Assembly (NCBI RefSeq): GCF_900187455.1
Contig: NZ_FYDX01000007.1
Span: 310,001-374,000 of the forward strand
DNA: 64,000 nt
Reading direction: 5' to 3'
DNA from: Pseudomonas sp. Irchel 3E13
Lineage (GTDB): Bacteria; Pseudomonadota; Gammaproteobacteria; Pseudomonadales; Pseudomonadaceae
Position 1 is the stretch's first letter. Every line of letters starts with the position of its first letter. Both the position numbers and the translations under genes were made by a program. A model generated the notes under the pieces. That model saw only the letters and a list, made by a program, of their open reading frames with translations. It was not told the DNA's origin and searched no databases. Shown piece after piece: positions 36,115 to 46,898 of this stretch.

Positions 36115-38496
36115 ATGAAACGCAGTCTCTCCCTTCTCGCCGTCGCCATCGTCGCCGTGGCCGCGGGTGGTGGCTATTGGTATGTGCAGGGCAAACAGCC
36201 GCTGCGCAACGGCGAATTGGTCCTGGCGAATCTTCAGGCGCCAGTGAGCGTGCGCTACGACGAGCGCGGCGTTCCGCATATCCAGGCCCAGAACGAAAAC
36301 GACCTGTACCGCGCCCTCGGCTATGTCCATGCCCAGGACCGGCTCTTCCAGATGGAAATCACCCGGCGCCTGGCTCGGGGCGAACTGGCCGAGGTGCTGG
36401 GGCCAAAGCTGGTGGACACCGACACCCTGTTCCGCAGCCTGCGCATTGCCGATCAGGCGCAGGTCTACGTGGATCGACAGGACAAGCATTCCCCAGCCTG
36501 GAAAGCGCTGCAGGCCTACCTCGACGGCGTAAATGCGTGGCAAGCCACGCATCCAAAACCCATGGAGTTCGATGCGCTGGGCATCACGCCGCGCCCCTTC
36601 ACGGCCCAGGACACAGTGAGCATCGCCGGTTTCATGGCCTACAGCTTCGCCGCGGCGTTTCGCACCGAGCCGTTGCTGACCTTCATCCGCGACCACCTCG
36701 GCAACGACTACCTGAAGGTCTTCGACCTCGACTGGCACCCGGACGGCGTGCTGCAAAAGGCGCCGGCACTGGCCGATGCCGACTGGAACAGCCTGAGCCA
36801 ACTGGCGCTGGTCAGCCAGCAAGCTCTTGGCGAAGCCGGCCTGCCGCAGTTCGAGGGCAGCAATGCCTGGGCCGTGAGCGGCCGTCGCACCCAGAGCGGC
36901 AAGCCGTTGCTGGCTGGCGACCCGCATATTCGCTTCTCGGTCCCGGCGGTGTGGTACGAGGCCGAGCTGTCGGCGCCGGGCTTTCACCTGTACGGCTACT
37001 ACCAGGCGCTCAACCCCTTTGCTTCCCTCGGGCACAACCGCGAATTCGGCTGGAGCCTGACCATGTTCCAGAACGACGACATCGACCTGATCGCCGAGCG
37101 GGTCAACCCGGACAACCCTGATCAGGTCATGGTCGGTGGCCAGTGGCAGGCACTGACCCGTACCGAACAGACCATCAAGGTCAAAGGCGAGGCGGACAAG
37201 ACCATCACCCTGCTGCGCTCGCCCCACGGCCCAATCGTCAACAAAGTGATCGGCCAGGACGCGGGCCCGACGCCGATCGCCATGTGGTGGGCCTTTCTGG
37301 AAACCGAGAACCCGATTCTCGACGGTTTCTACGCGATCAACCGCGCCAGCACCCTGGACGCCATGCGCAGCGCCGTGCAGAAGGTCCAGGCGCCGGGCCT
37401 GAACTTCATCTGGGCCAATGCCAAGGGCGATATCGGCTGGTGGGCCGCAGCAGCGCTGCCGGTGCGCCCGGACGGCGTGAACCCGGCCTTTATCCTCGAC
37501 GGCAGCACCGCCCAGGCCGACAAATCCGGTTTCTACCCGTTCAGCGCCAACCCGCAGTCGGAGAACCCGGCCAGCGGTTATATCGTCTCCGCCAACTTCC
37601 AGCCGCTATCACCCAGCGGCATGGTCGTTCCCGGTTACTACAACCTCGCGGATCGTGGTCAGCAGCTCGACCGGCAACTGGCCGACACGCAGATCAAATG
37701 GGACCTGCAAAACAGTCAGGCGCTGCAACTGGGGAGCAGCACCGATTACGGCCCGCGCACCCTGGGGCCGCTGCTCGGGGTGTTGCGCCAGGTGGTGCAG
37801 GACGAGCAAGGACGCGAACTGGTGGAACAATTGGCCGGCTGGCGCGGCGACTACCCGCTGGATTCGGTCAACGCCACGCTGTTCAACCAGTTTCTCTATG
37901 AGCTGGCGTATGCGGCGATGCACGACGAGCTGGGCGATAGCTGGTTCCAGACGCTGCTGTCGACCCGGGTGATCGATGCCGCCCTGCCGCGCCTCGCCGC
38001 CGACGCCGATTCGCCGTGGTGGGACAGCCAGGGCAGCAGCGAGCGCGGTAGTCGTGCGGCGGTGGTCAAGCGCGCCTGGGACAAGACCCTGGCGCACCTG
38101 CGCGACACCCTCGGCACAGACCCGGCGAGCTGGCAGTGGGGCAAGGCGCACACCCTGACCCACGGCCATCCGCTGGGCATGCAGAAGCCGCTGGACCGTT
38201 TGTTCAACGTCGGACCGTTCGCCGCGCCGGGGACGCATGAGGTGCCGAACAACCTGTCGGCGAAGATCGGCCCGGCGCCATGGCCGGTGACTTATGGCCC
38301 GTCGACGCGGCGGCTGATCGATTTCGCCGATGCAGGGACGGCGCTGAGCATCAATCCGGTTGGGCAGAGTGGGGTGCTGTTTGATCGGCATTATGCGGAT
38401 CAGGCGAAGGCGTATATCGAGGGGAAATACCAGCGGGCCTGGTTGGGGCTGGCGGGGGAGACGGAGGGGACGTTGCGGTTGGTGCCGGGGAGATAG
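36115..38496 (+). CDS. hacB: Penicillin-acylase family acyl-homoserine lactone acylase
   Basis: A 793-residue periplasmic Ntn-hydrolase. It has an N-terminal signal/anchor (SLSLLAVAIVAVAAGGGYW), an alpha-chain part, and the maturation site before the nucleophile serine in EGSNAWAVSG (S249), which becomes the beta-chain N-terminus. Supporting motifs are LLAGDPHIRFSVP and GHNREFGWSLTM. Length and position beside spuH match P. aeruginosa HacB (PA0305), an acylase that cleaves long-chain acyl-homoserine lactones. Penicillin or cyclic lipopeptide activity cannot be excluded. AAGGAG precedes the ATG. It converges on the spu operon. Confidence 0.85.
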   Translation: MKRSLSLLAVAIVAVAAGGGYWYVQGKQPLRNGELVLANLQAPVSVRYDERGVPHIQAQNENDLYRALGYVHAQDRLFQMEITRRLARGELAEVLGPKLVDTDTLFRSLRIADQAQVYVDRQDKHSPAWKALQAYLDGVNAWQATHPKPMEFDALGITPRPFTAQDTVSIAGFMAYSFAAAFRTEPLLTFIRDHLGNDYLKVFDLDWHPDGVLQKAPALADADWNSLSQLALVSQQALGEAGLPQFEGSNAWAVSGRRTQSGKPLLAGDPHIRFSVPAVWYEAELSAPGFHLYGYYQALNPFASLGHNREFGWSLTMFQNDDIDLIAERVNPDNPDQVMVGGQWQALTRTEQTIKVKGEADKTITLLRSPHGPIVNKVIGQDAGPTPIAMWWAFLETENPILDGFYAINRASTLDAMRSAVQKVQAPGLNFIWANAKGDIGWWAAAALPVRPDGVNPAFILDGSTAQADKSGFYPFSANPQSENPASGYIVSANFQPLSPSGMVVPGYYNLADRGQQLDRQLADTQIKWDLQNSQALQLGSSTDYGPRTLGPLLGVLRQVVQDEQGRELVEQLAGWRGDYPLDSVNATLFNQFLYELAYAAMHDELGDSWFQTLLSTRVIDAALPRLAADADSPWWDSQGSSERGSRAAVVKRAWDKTLAHLRDTLGTDPASWQWGKAHTLTHGHPLGMQKPLDRLFNVGPFAAPGTHEVPNNLSAKIGPAPWPVTYGPSTRRLIDFADAGTALSINPVGQSGVLFDRHYADQAKAYIEGKYQRAWLGLAGETEGTLRLVPGR

Positions 38497-38507
38497 ATCG
38501 AGGGGCC

Positions 38508-38588
38508 GCATCGCGAGCGAGCTCGCTCCTACAGGATTGCGTTACCTGTAGGAGCGAGCTTGTCGGGGCGCCGAACCGTCGCGATGAC
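38508..38588. repeat. REPIN: two REP elements in opposite orientation
   Basis: A REP (38508-38535) and an inverted REP (38546-38588) lie between converging hacB and spuH. The second, 43 bp long, is identical to 55817-55859. Core: gtaggagcgagc with gccgaaccgtcgcgatg. Confidence 0.85.
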
Positions 38589-38598
38589 GTTCAGCAGA

Positions 38599-39486
38599 TC
38601 AAGCCTGAGCCGCCGCCGGGCGACGCACATCCGGCTGTTTCCACGAATCCGCAGCGCTCTCTTCGATCGCCTGCTGAATCGCGCGCTTGCGGCGCTCTTC
38701 GGCACGGCGGCTGAAGTACCAGATCAGGAAGGTGGCAAACGACACCACCAGCAGGATCAGGCTGGCCACGGCGTTGATTTCGGGCTTCACGCCCAGACGC
38801 ACCGCCGAGAACACTTCCATCGGCAAGGTGGTGGAACCAGGACCGGACACGAAGCTCGCCAGTACCAGGTCATCCAGCGACAGGGCGAAGGACATCATGC
38901 CGCCCGCCGCCAGCGACGGCGCGATCATCGGGATGGTGATCAGGAAGAACACCTTCCACGGCCGTGCACCCAGGTCCATGGCCGCTTCTTCGATGGACAG
39001 GTCCAGCTCGCGCAAGCGGGCCGAGACCACCACCGCGACATACGCGGCACAGAAGGTGGTGTGGGCGATCCAGATGGTGACGATGCCACGCTCCTGCGGC
39101 CAGCCAATCATCTGTGCCATGGCCACGAACAGCAGCAACAGCGACAGACCGGTGATCACTTCAGGCATGACCAGCGGCGCGGTGACCAGGCCGCCGAACA
39201 GCGTGCGGCCCTTGAAGCGGGTCACGCGGGTCAGCACGAAGGCGGCCAGGGTGCCCAGCGCCACTGCGGCAACCGCGGTGTAGCAGGCGATTTCCAGCGA
39301 GCGCATCACCGAGCCCATGAGCTGGGTGTTGTCGAGCAGGCCGACGTACCACTTCACCGACCAGCCGCCCCAGACCGTCACCAGCTTGGAGGCGTTGAAC
39401 GAGTAGATCACCAGGATCAGCATCGGCAGGTAGATGAACAGCAGGCCGAGCACCAGCATCAGCTTGGAGAATCCGAAACGCTTCAT
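38599..39486 (-). CDS. spuH: Polyamine ABC transporter permease SpuH
   Basis: A 295-residue inner-membrane permease (PotC-like) with about six helices. The EAA loop is in LSIEEAAMDLGARPWKVFFLITIPMIAPS. The last gene of spuBCDEFGH, its start overlaps spuG's stop by 4 nt. It pairs with SpuG to form the channel for putrescine and spermidine brought by SpuD and SpuE. The basic, alanine-rich C-terminal tail is typical. Confidence 0.93.
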   Translation of the reverse strand: MKRFGFSKLMLVLGLLFIYLPMLILVIYSFNASKLVTVWGGWSVKWYVGLLDNTQLMGSVMRSLEIACYTAVAAVALGTLAAFVLTRVTRFKGRTLFGGLVTAPLVMPEVITGLSLLLLFVAMAQMIGWPQERGIVTIWIAHTTFCAAYVAVVVSARLRELDLSIEEAAMDLGARPWKVFFLITIPMIAPSLAAGGMMSFALSLDDLVLASFVSGPGSTTLPMEVFSAVRLGVKPEINAVASLILLVVSFATFLIWYFSRRAEERRKRAIQQAIEESAADSWKQPDVRRPAAAQA

Positions 39487-40403
39487 GCCCTGCCCTCCAT
39501 CTCTTTGGCCTGACTGCGGTTGAACAGGAGGATTGGCACGATCAGGATCGCCAGCATGACCACCGCCAGGGCGGACGCCACCGGCCAGTCGCGGTTGTTG
39601 AAGAACTCTTGCCAGAGCACCTTACCGATCATCAGGGTTTCCGGGCCGCCGAGCAGCTCGGGGATGACGAACTCGCCCACCACCGGAATGAACACCAGCA
39701 TGCAGCCGGCGATGATGCCGTTTTTCGACAGCGGCACGGTGATCTTCCAGAAGCTGTTGAAGGTGCTCGAACCCAGGTCGGACGCGGCTTCCAGCAGGCT
39801 CTGGTCGTGTTTCACCAGGTTGGCGAACAGCGGCAGGATCATGAACGGCAGATACGAATAGACCACGCCGATGTACACCGCGAGGTTGGTATTGAGGATC
39901 TGCAGCGGTTCGTCGATCAACCCCAGCCACATCAGGAAGGCGTTGAGCAGGCCGTTGTTGCTGAGGATGCCCATCCAGGCGTAGACGCGGATCAGGATCG
40001 CAGTCCAGGTCGGCATCATGATCAGCAGCAGCAGGACGGTCTGGATGTCCTTGCGCGCATTGGCAATGGCGTAGGCCATCGGGTAGCCGATCAGCAGGCA
40101 TAGCAGCGTGCTGAAGAAGGCCATTTTCAACGAGCCCAGGTAGGCCGAGATGTACAGCTCGTCCTGGGTCAGCAGGCCATAGTTGGCCAGGTTGAGGACC
40201 ACCTGGATCTTGTCTTCGACGTAGCTGTAGATCTCGGTATACGGCGGGATCGCCACATCCGCTTCAGCGAAGCTGATCTTCAGAACGATGAAGAACGGCA
40301 GCATGAAGAACAGGAACAGCCACAGGAACGGGGCGCCGATGACCAGGTGGCGCCCCTCGGGTGTTATGCGATTGAGGGCTCGCTTGAGCTTGCGCATGTT
40401 CAT
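39483..40403 (-). CDS. spuG: Polyamine ABC transporter permease SpuG
   Basis: A 306-residue permease (PotB/PotH-like) with about six transmembrane helices and the EAA motif in SLLEAASDLGSSTFNSFWKITVPLSKNG. The start at 40403 (MNMRKLKRAL) overlaps spuF's stop in an ATGA arrangement; the longer open frame begins inside spuF. With SpuH it forms the membrane part of the polyamine importer. Confidence 0.93.
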   Translation of the reverse strand: MNMRKLKRALNRITPEGRHLVIGAPFLWLFLFFMLPFFIVLKISFAEADVAIPPYTEIYSYVEDKIQVVLNLANYGLLTQDELYISAYLGSLKMAFFSTLLCLLIGYPMAYAIANARKDIQTVLLLLIMMPTWTAILIRVYAWMGILSNNGLLNAFLMWLGLIDEPLQILNTNLAVYIGVVYSYLPFMILPLFANLVKHDQSLLEAASDLGSSTFNSFWKITVPLSKNGIIAGCMLVFIPVVGEFVIPELLGGPETLMIGKVLWQEFFNNRDWPVASALAVVMLAILIVPILLFNRSQAKEMEGRA

Positions 40404-41542
40404 GACCGCAGTACCACGCCGCTGTCGTCTTCCCACCACACGTACACTTCATCGCCCCAGGTTGGGCGCGAGCCCTGACGTTCAGCGTTGGCGACGAAGG
40501 ACTGGACGATCTTGCCGCTCGGCAGCTCGACGTAGAACACCGAGTGGCCGCCCAGGTAGGCGATGTCGTGGACCTTGCCGCGCGACCAGTTGTACTCGCA
40601 GGTAGGCTGCTGGGTCGTTACCAGGAGTTTTTCCGGGCGCAGGGCGTAGGTGATGCGCTTGTCTTCCACCGAGGTGGTGATGCCGTGGCCGACGTAGATG
40701 TGGCGCTCGAGCTCGGGGCTGGCGATGCGCGCGTGGCCTTCGGCGTCGTCGACCACTTCACCGTCGAACAGGTTGACGTTGCCGATGAACTCGCAGACCA
40801 GGCGGCTGGTCGGGGTCTCGTAGACGTCGATCGGGCTGCCGATCTGGGCAATCCAGCCCAGGTGCATGATGGCGATGCGCTGGGCCATGGTCATGGCCTC
40901 TTCCTGGTCGTGGGTCACCATCACGCAGGTCACGCCGACCCGCTCGATGATTTCCACCAGTTCGAGCTGCATCTGCGAACGCAGTTTCTTGTCCAGTGCC
41001 CCCATCGGCTCATCGAGCAGCAGCAGCTTGGGGCTCTTGGCCAGCGAACGGGCCAGGGCGACGCGCTGACGCTGGCCGCCGGAGAGCTGGTGCGGCTTGC
41101 GCTTGGCGTACTGGGTCATGTGCACCAGCTTGAGCATCTCGGCCACGCGGGCTTCGATCTCGGCCTTGGGCATCTTGTCCTGCTGCAGGCCGAAGGCGAT
41201 GTTCTGCGCCACGGTCATGTGCGGGAACAGCGCGTAGGACTGGAACATCATGTTGATGGGCCGCTCGTACGGCGGCATGTCGGTAATGTCGACGCCATCG
41301 AGGAAAATACGCCCCTCGGTCGGACGCTCGAAACCGGCCAGCATGCGCAGCAGGGTGGATTTACCCGAACCGGAGCCGCCGAGCAACGCGAAGATCTCAC
41401 CCTTTTTAATTTCGAGCGAGACATCGTCCACCGCGATGGTTTCGTCGAACTTCTTTGTGACCCGGTCGATCTTGACCAGCACCTGTTTAGGTTGCTGATC
41501 GCCCTCGAGGGCTTTTTTGTAGGCGCCGGAGGCAACTGCCAT
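40400..41542 (-). CDS. spuF: Polyamine ABC transporter ATP-binding protein SpuF
   Basis: A 380-residue ABC ATPase (PotA/PotG-like) that powers polyamine import. Walker A is GGSGSGKST, the Q-loop [11 protein letters not shown], the signature LSGGQRQRVALARSLA and Walker [13 protein letters not shown], with the H-loop in VTHDQEEAM. The C-terminal part is a TOBE domain. The start at 41542 gives MAVASGAYKKALEG, matching the known N-terminus of the family. Confidence 0.94.
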   Translation of the reverse strand: MAVASGAYKKALEGDQQPKQVLVKIDRVTKKFDETIAVDDVSLEIKKGEIFALLGGSGSGKSTLLRMLAGFERPTEGRIFLDGVDITDMPPYERPINMMFQSYALFPHMTVAQNIAFGLQQDKMPKAEIEARVAEMLKLVHMTQYAKRKPHQLSGGQRQRVALARSLAKSPKLLLLDEPMGALDKKLRSQMQLELVEIIERVGVTCVMVTHDQEEAMTMAQRIAIMHLGWIAQIGSPIDVYETPTSRLVCEFIGNVNLFDGEVVDDAEGHARIASPELERHIYVGHGITTSVEDKRITYALRPEKLLVTTQQPTCEYNWSRGKVHDIAYLGGHSVFYVELPSGKIVQSFVANAERQGSRPTWGDEVYVWWEDDSGVVLRS

Positions 41543-41568
41543 GTGTGAAACTCCCAACAGAATGTTCT

Positions 41569-41594
41569 GTACCCGCCCCTGCCGTGACGGGTAC
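41569..41594 (-). promoter_or_regulatory. Intercistronic hairpin spuE-spuF
   Basis: GTACCCG and CGGGTAC form a 7-bp stem in the 58-bp spuE-spuF gap. It may lower expression of the transporter components relative to the binding protein or stabilise the upstream mRNA. Confidence 0.4.
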
Positions 41595-41600
41595 GGATTT

Positions 41601-42707
<1,107 letters not shown>

Positions 42708-42813
42708 CTACATTAGTGCCCGTGGCATACGGCAGAAATACCTGCCGGCCATGCAAACCGGCGCGCAACTTACCTTCGATACACCTGACCAGCAAAAGAA
42801 TTTTGCATTGCAG

Positions 42814-42850
42814 CCCCCACAGGACGCGGCTTTCACCGCGCCTGGGGGGG
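42814..42850 (-). promoter_or_regulatory. GC-rich hairpin between spuD and spuE
   Basis: An imperfect 15-bp stem (CCCCCACAGGACGCGG with CCGCGCCTGGGGGGG) follows the spuD stop codon in a 165-bp gap. On the minus strand the region after it is A/T-rich (CAAAATTCTTTTGC) but without a clean T-run. It could partly terminate after spuD, making SpuD most abundant. Confidence 0.5.
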
Positions 42851-42860
42851 TCAGGCCGGG

Positions 42861-43958
42861 TTACTTGCCCGACTTGATCTTGGTCCAGCTACGAGTCACC
42901 AGGCGCAGGGTGGCCGGGTCCTGGTCGCTGATCGCATAGAGTTGTTTCTTCACTTCATCCGACGGGTAGATGCTCGGATCGCCGGAGATGTCTTTGTCTA
43001 CCAGCGCAGTGGCGGCCTTGTTGCCGTTCGGGAAGCGCACGGAGTTGGTGATCTCGGCCATGATTTCCGGCTGCAGCAGGAAGTTCATCCACTGGTAGGC
43101 GGCGTCGACGTTCTCGGCATCCTTCGGAATGGCGACCATGTCGTAGAAGGTGCCGGCACCTTCTTTCGGAATCACGTAGTCCAGCTTGACCTTGTCGCCA
43201 GCTTCGTGGGCGCGGGCCTTGGACTGCTCCAGATCACCCGAGTAACCGACAGCGACGCAGATGTTGCCGTTGGCGAGGTCAGAGATGTACTTGGAGGAGT
43301 GGAAGTAGGTGACCGAAGGACGGATGCTCATGAACAGGTCTTCGGCGGCCTTCAGGTCAGCCTTGTCCTTGCTCGCGGTCGGCTTGCCCAGGTAGTGCAG
43401 CGCGGCCGGAATCATCTCGGTCGGTGCATCGAGGAAGCTCACGCCGCAGCTCTTGAGCTTGGCGATGTTCTCGGGCTTGAACACCACGTCCCAGGAGTCG
43501 ATCTTGTCGACGCCCAGCGCGGCCTTGACCTTCTCTGGGTTGTAGCCGATGCCGATGCTGCCCCACATGTACGGGAAGGCGTATTTGTTGCCTTTGTCGC
43601 TGGCGTCGCCGACGGCCTTGAGCAGGTCTTCGTCGAGGTTTTTCCAGTTGGCCAGCTTGGAACGGTCCAGCTCCTGGTAAACGCCGGCCTTGATCTGCTT
43701 GGCCAGGAAGTTGTTGGACGGAACCACTACGTCATAGCCGGACTTGCCCGCCAGCAGCTTGGCTTCCAGGGTCTCGTTGCTGTCGAAGACGTCGTAGACG
43801 ACCTTGATGCCCGTCTGCTTCTCGAACTTGGCGACGGTATCCGGGGCGATGTAGTCGGACCAGTTGTAGACGTGGAGGACCTTGTTGTCCGCCTGAACAG
43901 CACTAGCCATCATCCCCGCGAGGGAAACGGCCAACAGCGTCTTGCCCATTTTCTTCAT
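42861..43958 (-). CDS. spuD: Putrescine-binding protein SpuD
   Basis: A 365-residue periplasmic binding protein with a signal peptide ([23 protein letters not shown]) followed by [20 protein letters not shown]. The PotF-like ligand-pocket sequence [21 protein letters not shown] is clear. SpuD homologues bind putrescine. It is the first of two binding-protein genes after spuC and heads the transporter section of the operon. Confidence 0.9.
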   Translation of the reverse strand: MKKMGKTLLAVSLAGMMASAVQADNKVLHVYNWSDYIAPDTVAKFEKQTGIKVVYDVFDSNETLEAKLLAGKSGYDVVVPSNNFLAKQIKAGVYQELDRSKLANWKNLDEDLLKAVGDASDKGNKYAFPYMWGSIGIGYNPEKVKAALGVDKIDSWDVVFKPENIAKLKSCGVSFLDAPTEMIPAALHYLGKPTASKDKADLKAAEDLFMSIRPSVTYFHSSKYISDLANGNICVAVGYSGDLEQSKARAHEAGDKVKLDYVIPKEGAGTFYDMVAIPKDAENVDAAYQWMNFLLQPEIMAEITNSVRFPNGNKAATALVDKDISGDPSIYPSDEVKKQLYAISDQDPATLRLVTRSWTKIKSGK

Positions 43959-44119
43959 GCGTTATTGCTCCAGAATTTTTATAAAGCCATCTGTTCAGCG
44001 GCCGGCCCTGTCGGCACCCGGCTGAAACAGGCACTAGTCTGGCAAGATCCAAGGCGCTCTTTCAAGGAAAGAGCCGCCTCGGCAATGCCGCAAAGCCACC
44101 ATGCCAGCCTAGCAGTTGA

Positions 44120-45481
44120 TCAGCCCAGTGCTTCGAGGGTCAGATCCAGGCATTTACGAGCCTTTTCAACCAGTTCATCAATCTCTTCGCGGCTGATCAC
44201 CAGCGGCGGAGCGATGATCATGGTGTCGCCCACGGCGCGCATGATCAGGCCGTTGTCGAAGCAAAACTGGCGGCAGATCATGCCGACGCCCTTGCCCTCG
44301 TAACGGGTACGCGTGGCCTTGTCCTTGACCAGTTCGATCGCGCCGAGCATGCCCAGACCGCGGACCTCGCCCACCAGCGGGTGGTCGTTCAGCTCGCGCA
44401 GACGTTTCTGCAAATAGGGTGCCGTTTCCTCGTGGACGCGCTCGACAATCTTCTCGTCGCGCAGAATCCGCAGGTTTTCCAGGCCCACCGCCGCTGCCAC
44501 CGGGTGGCCGGAATAGGTGAAGCCGTGGTTGAAGTCGCCGCCTTCGTTAAGCACCTTGACCACTTCGTCACGGACGATCACGCCGCCCATTGGGATGTAG
44601 CCGGAAGTCAGGCCCTTGGCGATGGTCATCAGGTCAGGCTTGAGGTCGTAGTAGTCGGAGCCGAACCACTCGCCGGTGCGGCCGAAACCGCAGATGACTT
44701 CGTCGGCAACGAACAGGATCTCGTAGCGCGCGAGGATTTCCTTGATCTTCGGCCAGTAGCTTTCCGGTGGAATGATCACCCCGCCCGCGCCCTGGATCGG
44801 CTCGGCAATAAAGGCGGCGACGTTGTCGACGCCGACTTCGAGGATCTTCTTCTCCAGTTGCTCGGCGGCCCAGATACCGAACTCTTCCGGGGTCTTGTCA
44901 CCACCTTCGCCGAACCAGTATGGCTGCGGGATGTGAACGATGTTCGGGATCGGCAGGTCGCCCTGCTCGTGCATGCCGGACATGCCGCCCAGGCTGGCAC
45001 CGGCCACGGTGGAACCGTGGTAGCCGTTGACGCGGCCGATGATGGTTTTCTTCTGCGGCTTGCCCTTCAGCGCCCAGTAATGACGGACCATGCGCAGCAC
45101 GGTGTCATTGCCTTCGGAGCCGGAGCCGGTGAAGAACACGTGGCTCATGCCTTCCGGGGCCACGTCGGAAATCGCCTTGGCCAGTTCGAGCGCCGGCGGG
45201 TGAGCAGTCTGGAAGAACAGGTTGTAATACGGCAGCTCGCGCATCTGCTTGCTCGCCGCATCGGCCAGTTCTTCACGGCCATAGCCGACCGCCACGCACC
45301 ACAGGCCGGCCATGCCGTCGAGGATCTTGTTGCCCTCGCTGTCCCACAGGTGCACGCCCTGGGCCTTGGTAATGATCCGCGGGCCCTTTTCCTGCAACTG
45401 TTTATAGTCACTGAAAGGCGCCAGGTGATGATCACGACTCAGGTCCTGCCACTCGCGGGTTTGCGGGTTCTTGACGCTCAT
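44120..45481 (-). CDS. spuC: Putrescine-pyruvate aminotransferase
   Basis: A 453-residue class III (omega) transaminase that converts putrescine and pyruvate to 4-aminobutyraldehyde and alanine. The PLP lysine is in LMTIAKGLTSGYIPMGGV, with cofactor-binding segments VFFTGSGSEGNDTVLRM and LFVADEVICGFGRTG. In P. aeruginosa SpuC gives an alternative to the gamma-glutamyl route through SpuI/SpuB. It lies 48 bp after spuB. Orthologues also accept other diamines. Confidence 0.94.
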   Translation of the reverse strand: MSVKNPQTREWQDLSRDHHLAPFSDYKQLQEKGPRIITKAQGVHLWDSEGNKILDGMAGLWCVAVGYGREELADAASKQMRELPYYNLFFQTAHPPALELAKAISDVAPEGMSHVFFTGSGSEGNDTVLRMVRHYWALKGKPQKKTIIGRVNGYHGSTVAGASLGGMSGMHEQGDLPIPNIVHIPQPYWFGEGGDKTPEEFGIWAAEQLEKKILEVGVDNVAAFIAEPIQGAGGVIIPPESYWPKIKEILARYEILFVADEVICGFGRTGEWFGSDYYDLKPDLMTIAKGLTSGYIPMGGVIVRDEVVKVLNEGGDFNHGFTYSGHPVAAAVGLENLRILRDEKIVERVHEETAPYLQKRLRELNDHPLVGEVRGLGMLGAIELVKDKATRTRYEGKGVGMICRQFCFDNGLIMRAVGDTMIIAPPLVISREEIDELVEKARKCLDLTLEALG

Positions 45482-45529
45482 GTGCTTCTCCGTTTTCTGG
45501 CGGCCGCGCTCCTGCGGCCCCGGGGTTGA

Positions 45530-46891
45530 TCAGACCGCGAACAGCAGGAACTCACGTTCCCAGGAGCTGATCACGCGCTTGAAGTTCTCGTGCTCGGCCC
45601 GTTTGGTGGCGACGTAACCGGCAATGAATTTCTTGCCCAGGTACTTCTCCAGCGCACGGCAGTTTTCCATGCGCTCCAGGGCGTCCTCGATGGTCAGCGG
45701 CAGGCGCAGGTTGCGCCGCTCGTAACCACGGCCCACGACCGGGGCACTGGCATTGATGCCTTCGACCATGCCGATGTAGCCGCACAGCAGGCTCGCGGCG
45801 ATGGCCAGGTAAGGGTTGGCGTCGGCGCCGGGCAGGCGGTTCTCGACACGGCGGTTCTGCGGGCCGGCATCCGGGACGCGCAGGCCGACGGTGCGGTTTT
45901 CCTCGCCCCACTCGACGTTCACCGGCGCCGAGGTGTCGGGCAGGAAGCGGCGGAACGAGTTGACGTTGGGGGCGAACAGCGGCAGCACTTCGGGGATGAA
46001 CTTCTGCAGGCCACCGACGTGGTACAGGAACAGCTCGCTCATGCTGCCGTCTTCATTGGAGAAGATGTTCTTGCCGGTCTGCACGTCGATGATGCTCTGG
46101 TGCAGGTGCATGGCGCTGCCGGGCTCGCCGGTCATGGGCTTGGCCATGAACGTGGCGGCGACATTGTGCTTGAGCGCTGCCTCGCGCATGGTCCGCTTGA
46201 ACACCAGGATCTGATCGGCCAGGGACAGGGCGTTGCCGTGACGGAAGTTGATTTCCATCTGCGCGGTGCCGTCTTCGTGGATCAGCGTGTCCAGGTCGAG
46301 GTTCTGCAGTTCGCACCAGTCATAGACGTCTTCGAACAGCGGGTCGAATTCGTTGGCGGCTTCGATGGAGAACGACTGGCGACCGGTTTCCGGGCGGCCG
46401 GAGCGGCCGATTGGCGGCTGCAGCGGGAAGTCCGGGTCTTCGCAGCGCTTGGTCAGGTAGAACTCCATTTCCGGCGCGACGATCGGCTGCCAGCCCTTGT
46501 CGGCATAGAGTTTCAGCACTTTCTTGAGCACGTTGCGCGGCGACAGCTCGACCGGGTTTCCCTTCTTGTCGTAGGTGTCGTGGATTACCTGGGCAGTCGG
46601 CTCGATGGCCCACGGCACGAGGAACACCGCGTTCTCGTCGGGGCGGCAGATCATGTCGATGTCGGCCGGGTCGAGCAGCTCGTAATAGATGTCGTCATCG
46701 ACGTAGTCGCCGGTCACGGTCTGCAGCAGGACGCTTTCGGGCAGACGCATGCCCTTTTCGGCGATGAACTTGTTGGTTGGCGAGATCTTGCCCCGGGTGA
46801 TACCGGTCAAGTCGCTGATCAGACATTCGACTTCGGTGATCTTGTGCTCTTTCAGCCAATCGGTGAGCTGGTCGAGATTGCTGCTACTCAT
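45530..46891 (-). CDS. spuB: Gamma-glutamylpolyamine synthetase SpuB
   Basis: A 453-residue glutamine-synthetase-like ligase that joins glutamate to putrescine or other polyamines (PuuA-type). The fold is shown by LIHEDGTAQMEINFRHGNALSLADQ, GSAMHLHQSI and the C-terminal ENRLPGADANPYLAIAASLLCG. It heads the present spu operon. Its start lies 7 bp after the stop codon of the spuA remnant, and the remnant's last bases (tgaggt) double as its RBS. Confidence 0.93.
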   Translation of the reverse strand: MSSSNLDQLTDWLKEHKITEVECLISDLTGITRGKISPTNKFIAEKGMRLPESVLLQTVTGDYVDDDIYYELLDPADIDMICRPDENAVFLVPWAIEPTAQVIHDTYDKKGNPVELSPRNVLKKVLKLYADKGWQPIVAPEMEFYLTKRCEDPDFPLQPPIGRSGRPETGRQSFSIEAANEFDPLFEDVYDWCELQNLDLDTLIHEDGTAQMEINFRHGNALSLADQILVFKRTMREAALKHNVAATFMAKPMTGEPGSAMHLHQSIIDVQTGKNIFSNEDGSMSELFLYHVGGLQKFIPEVLPLFAPNVNSFRRFLPDTSAPVNVEWGEENRTVGLRVPDAGPQNRRVENRLPGADANPYLAIAASLLCGYIGMVEGINASAPVVGRGYERRNLRLPLTIEDALERMENCRALEKYLGKKFIAGYVATKRAEHENFKRVISSWEREFLLFAV

Positions 46892-46898
46892 AAATACC

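Noticed and set aside
38508..38588. CRISPR-like repeats
   Set aside because: The elements are paired palindromes of REP type with no regular spacers and no cas genes.
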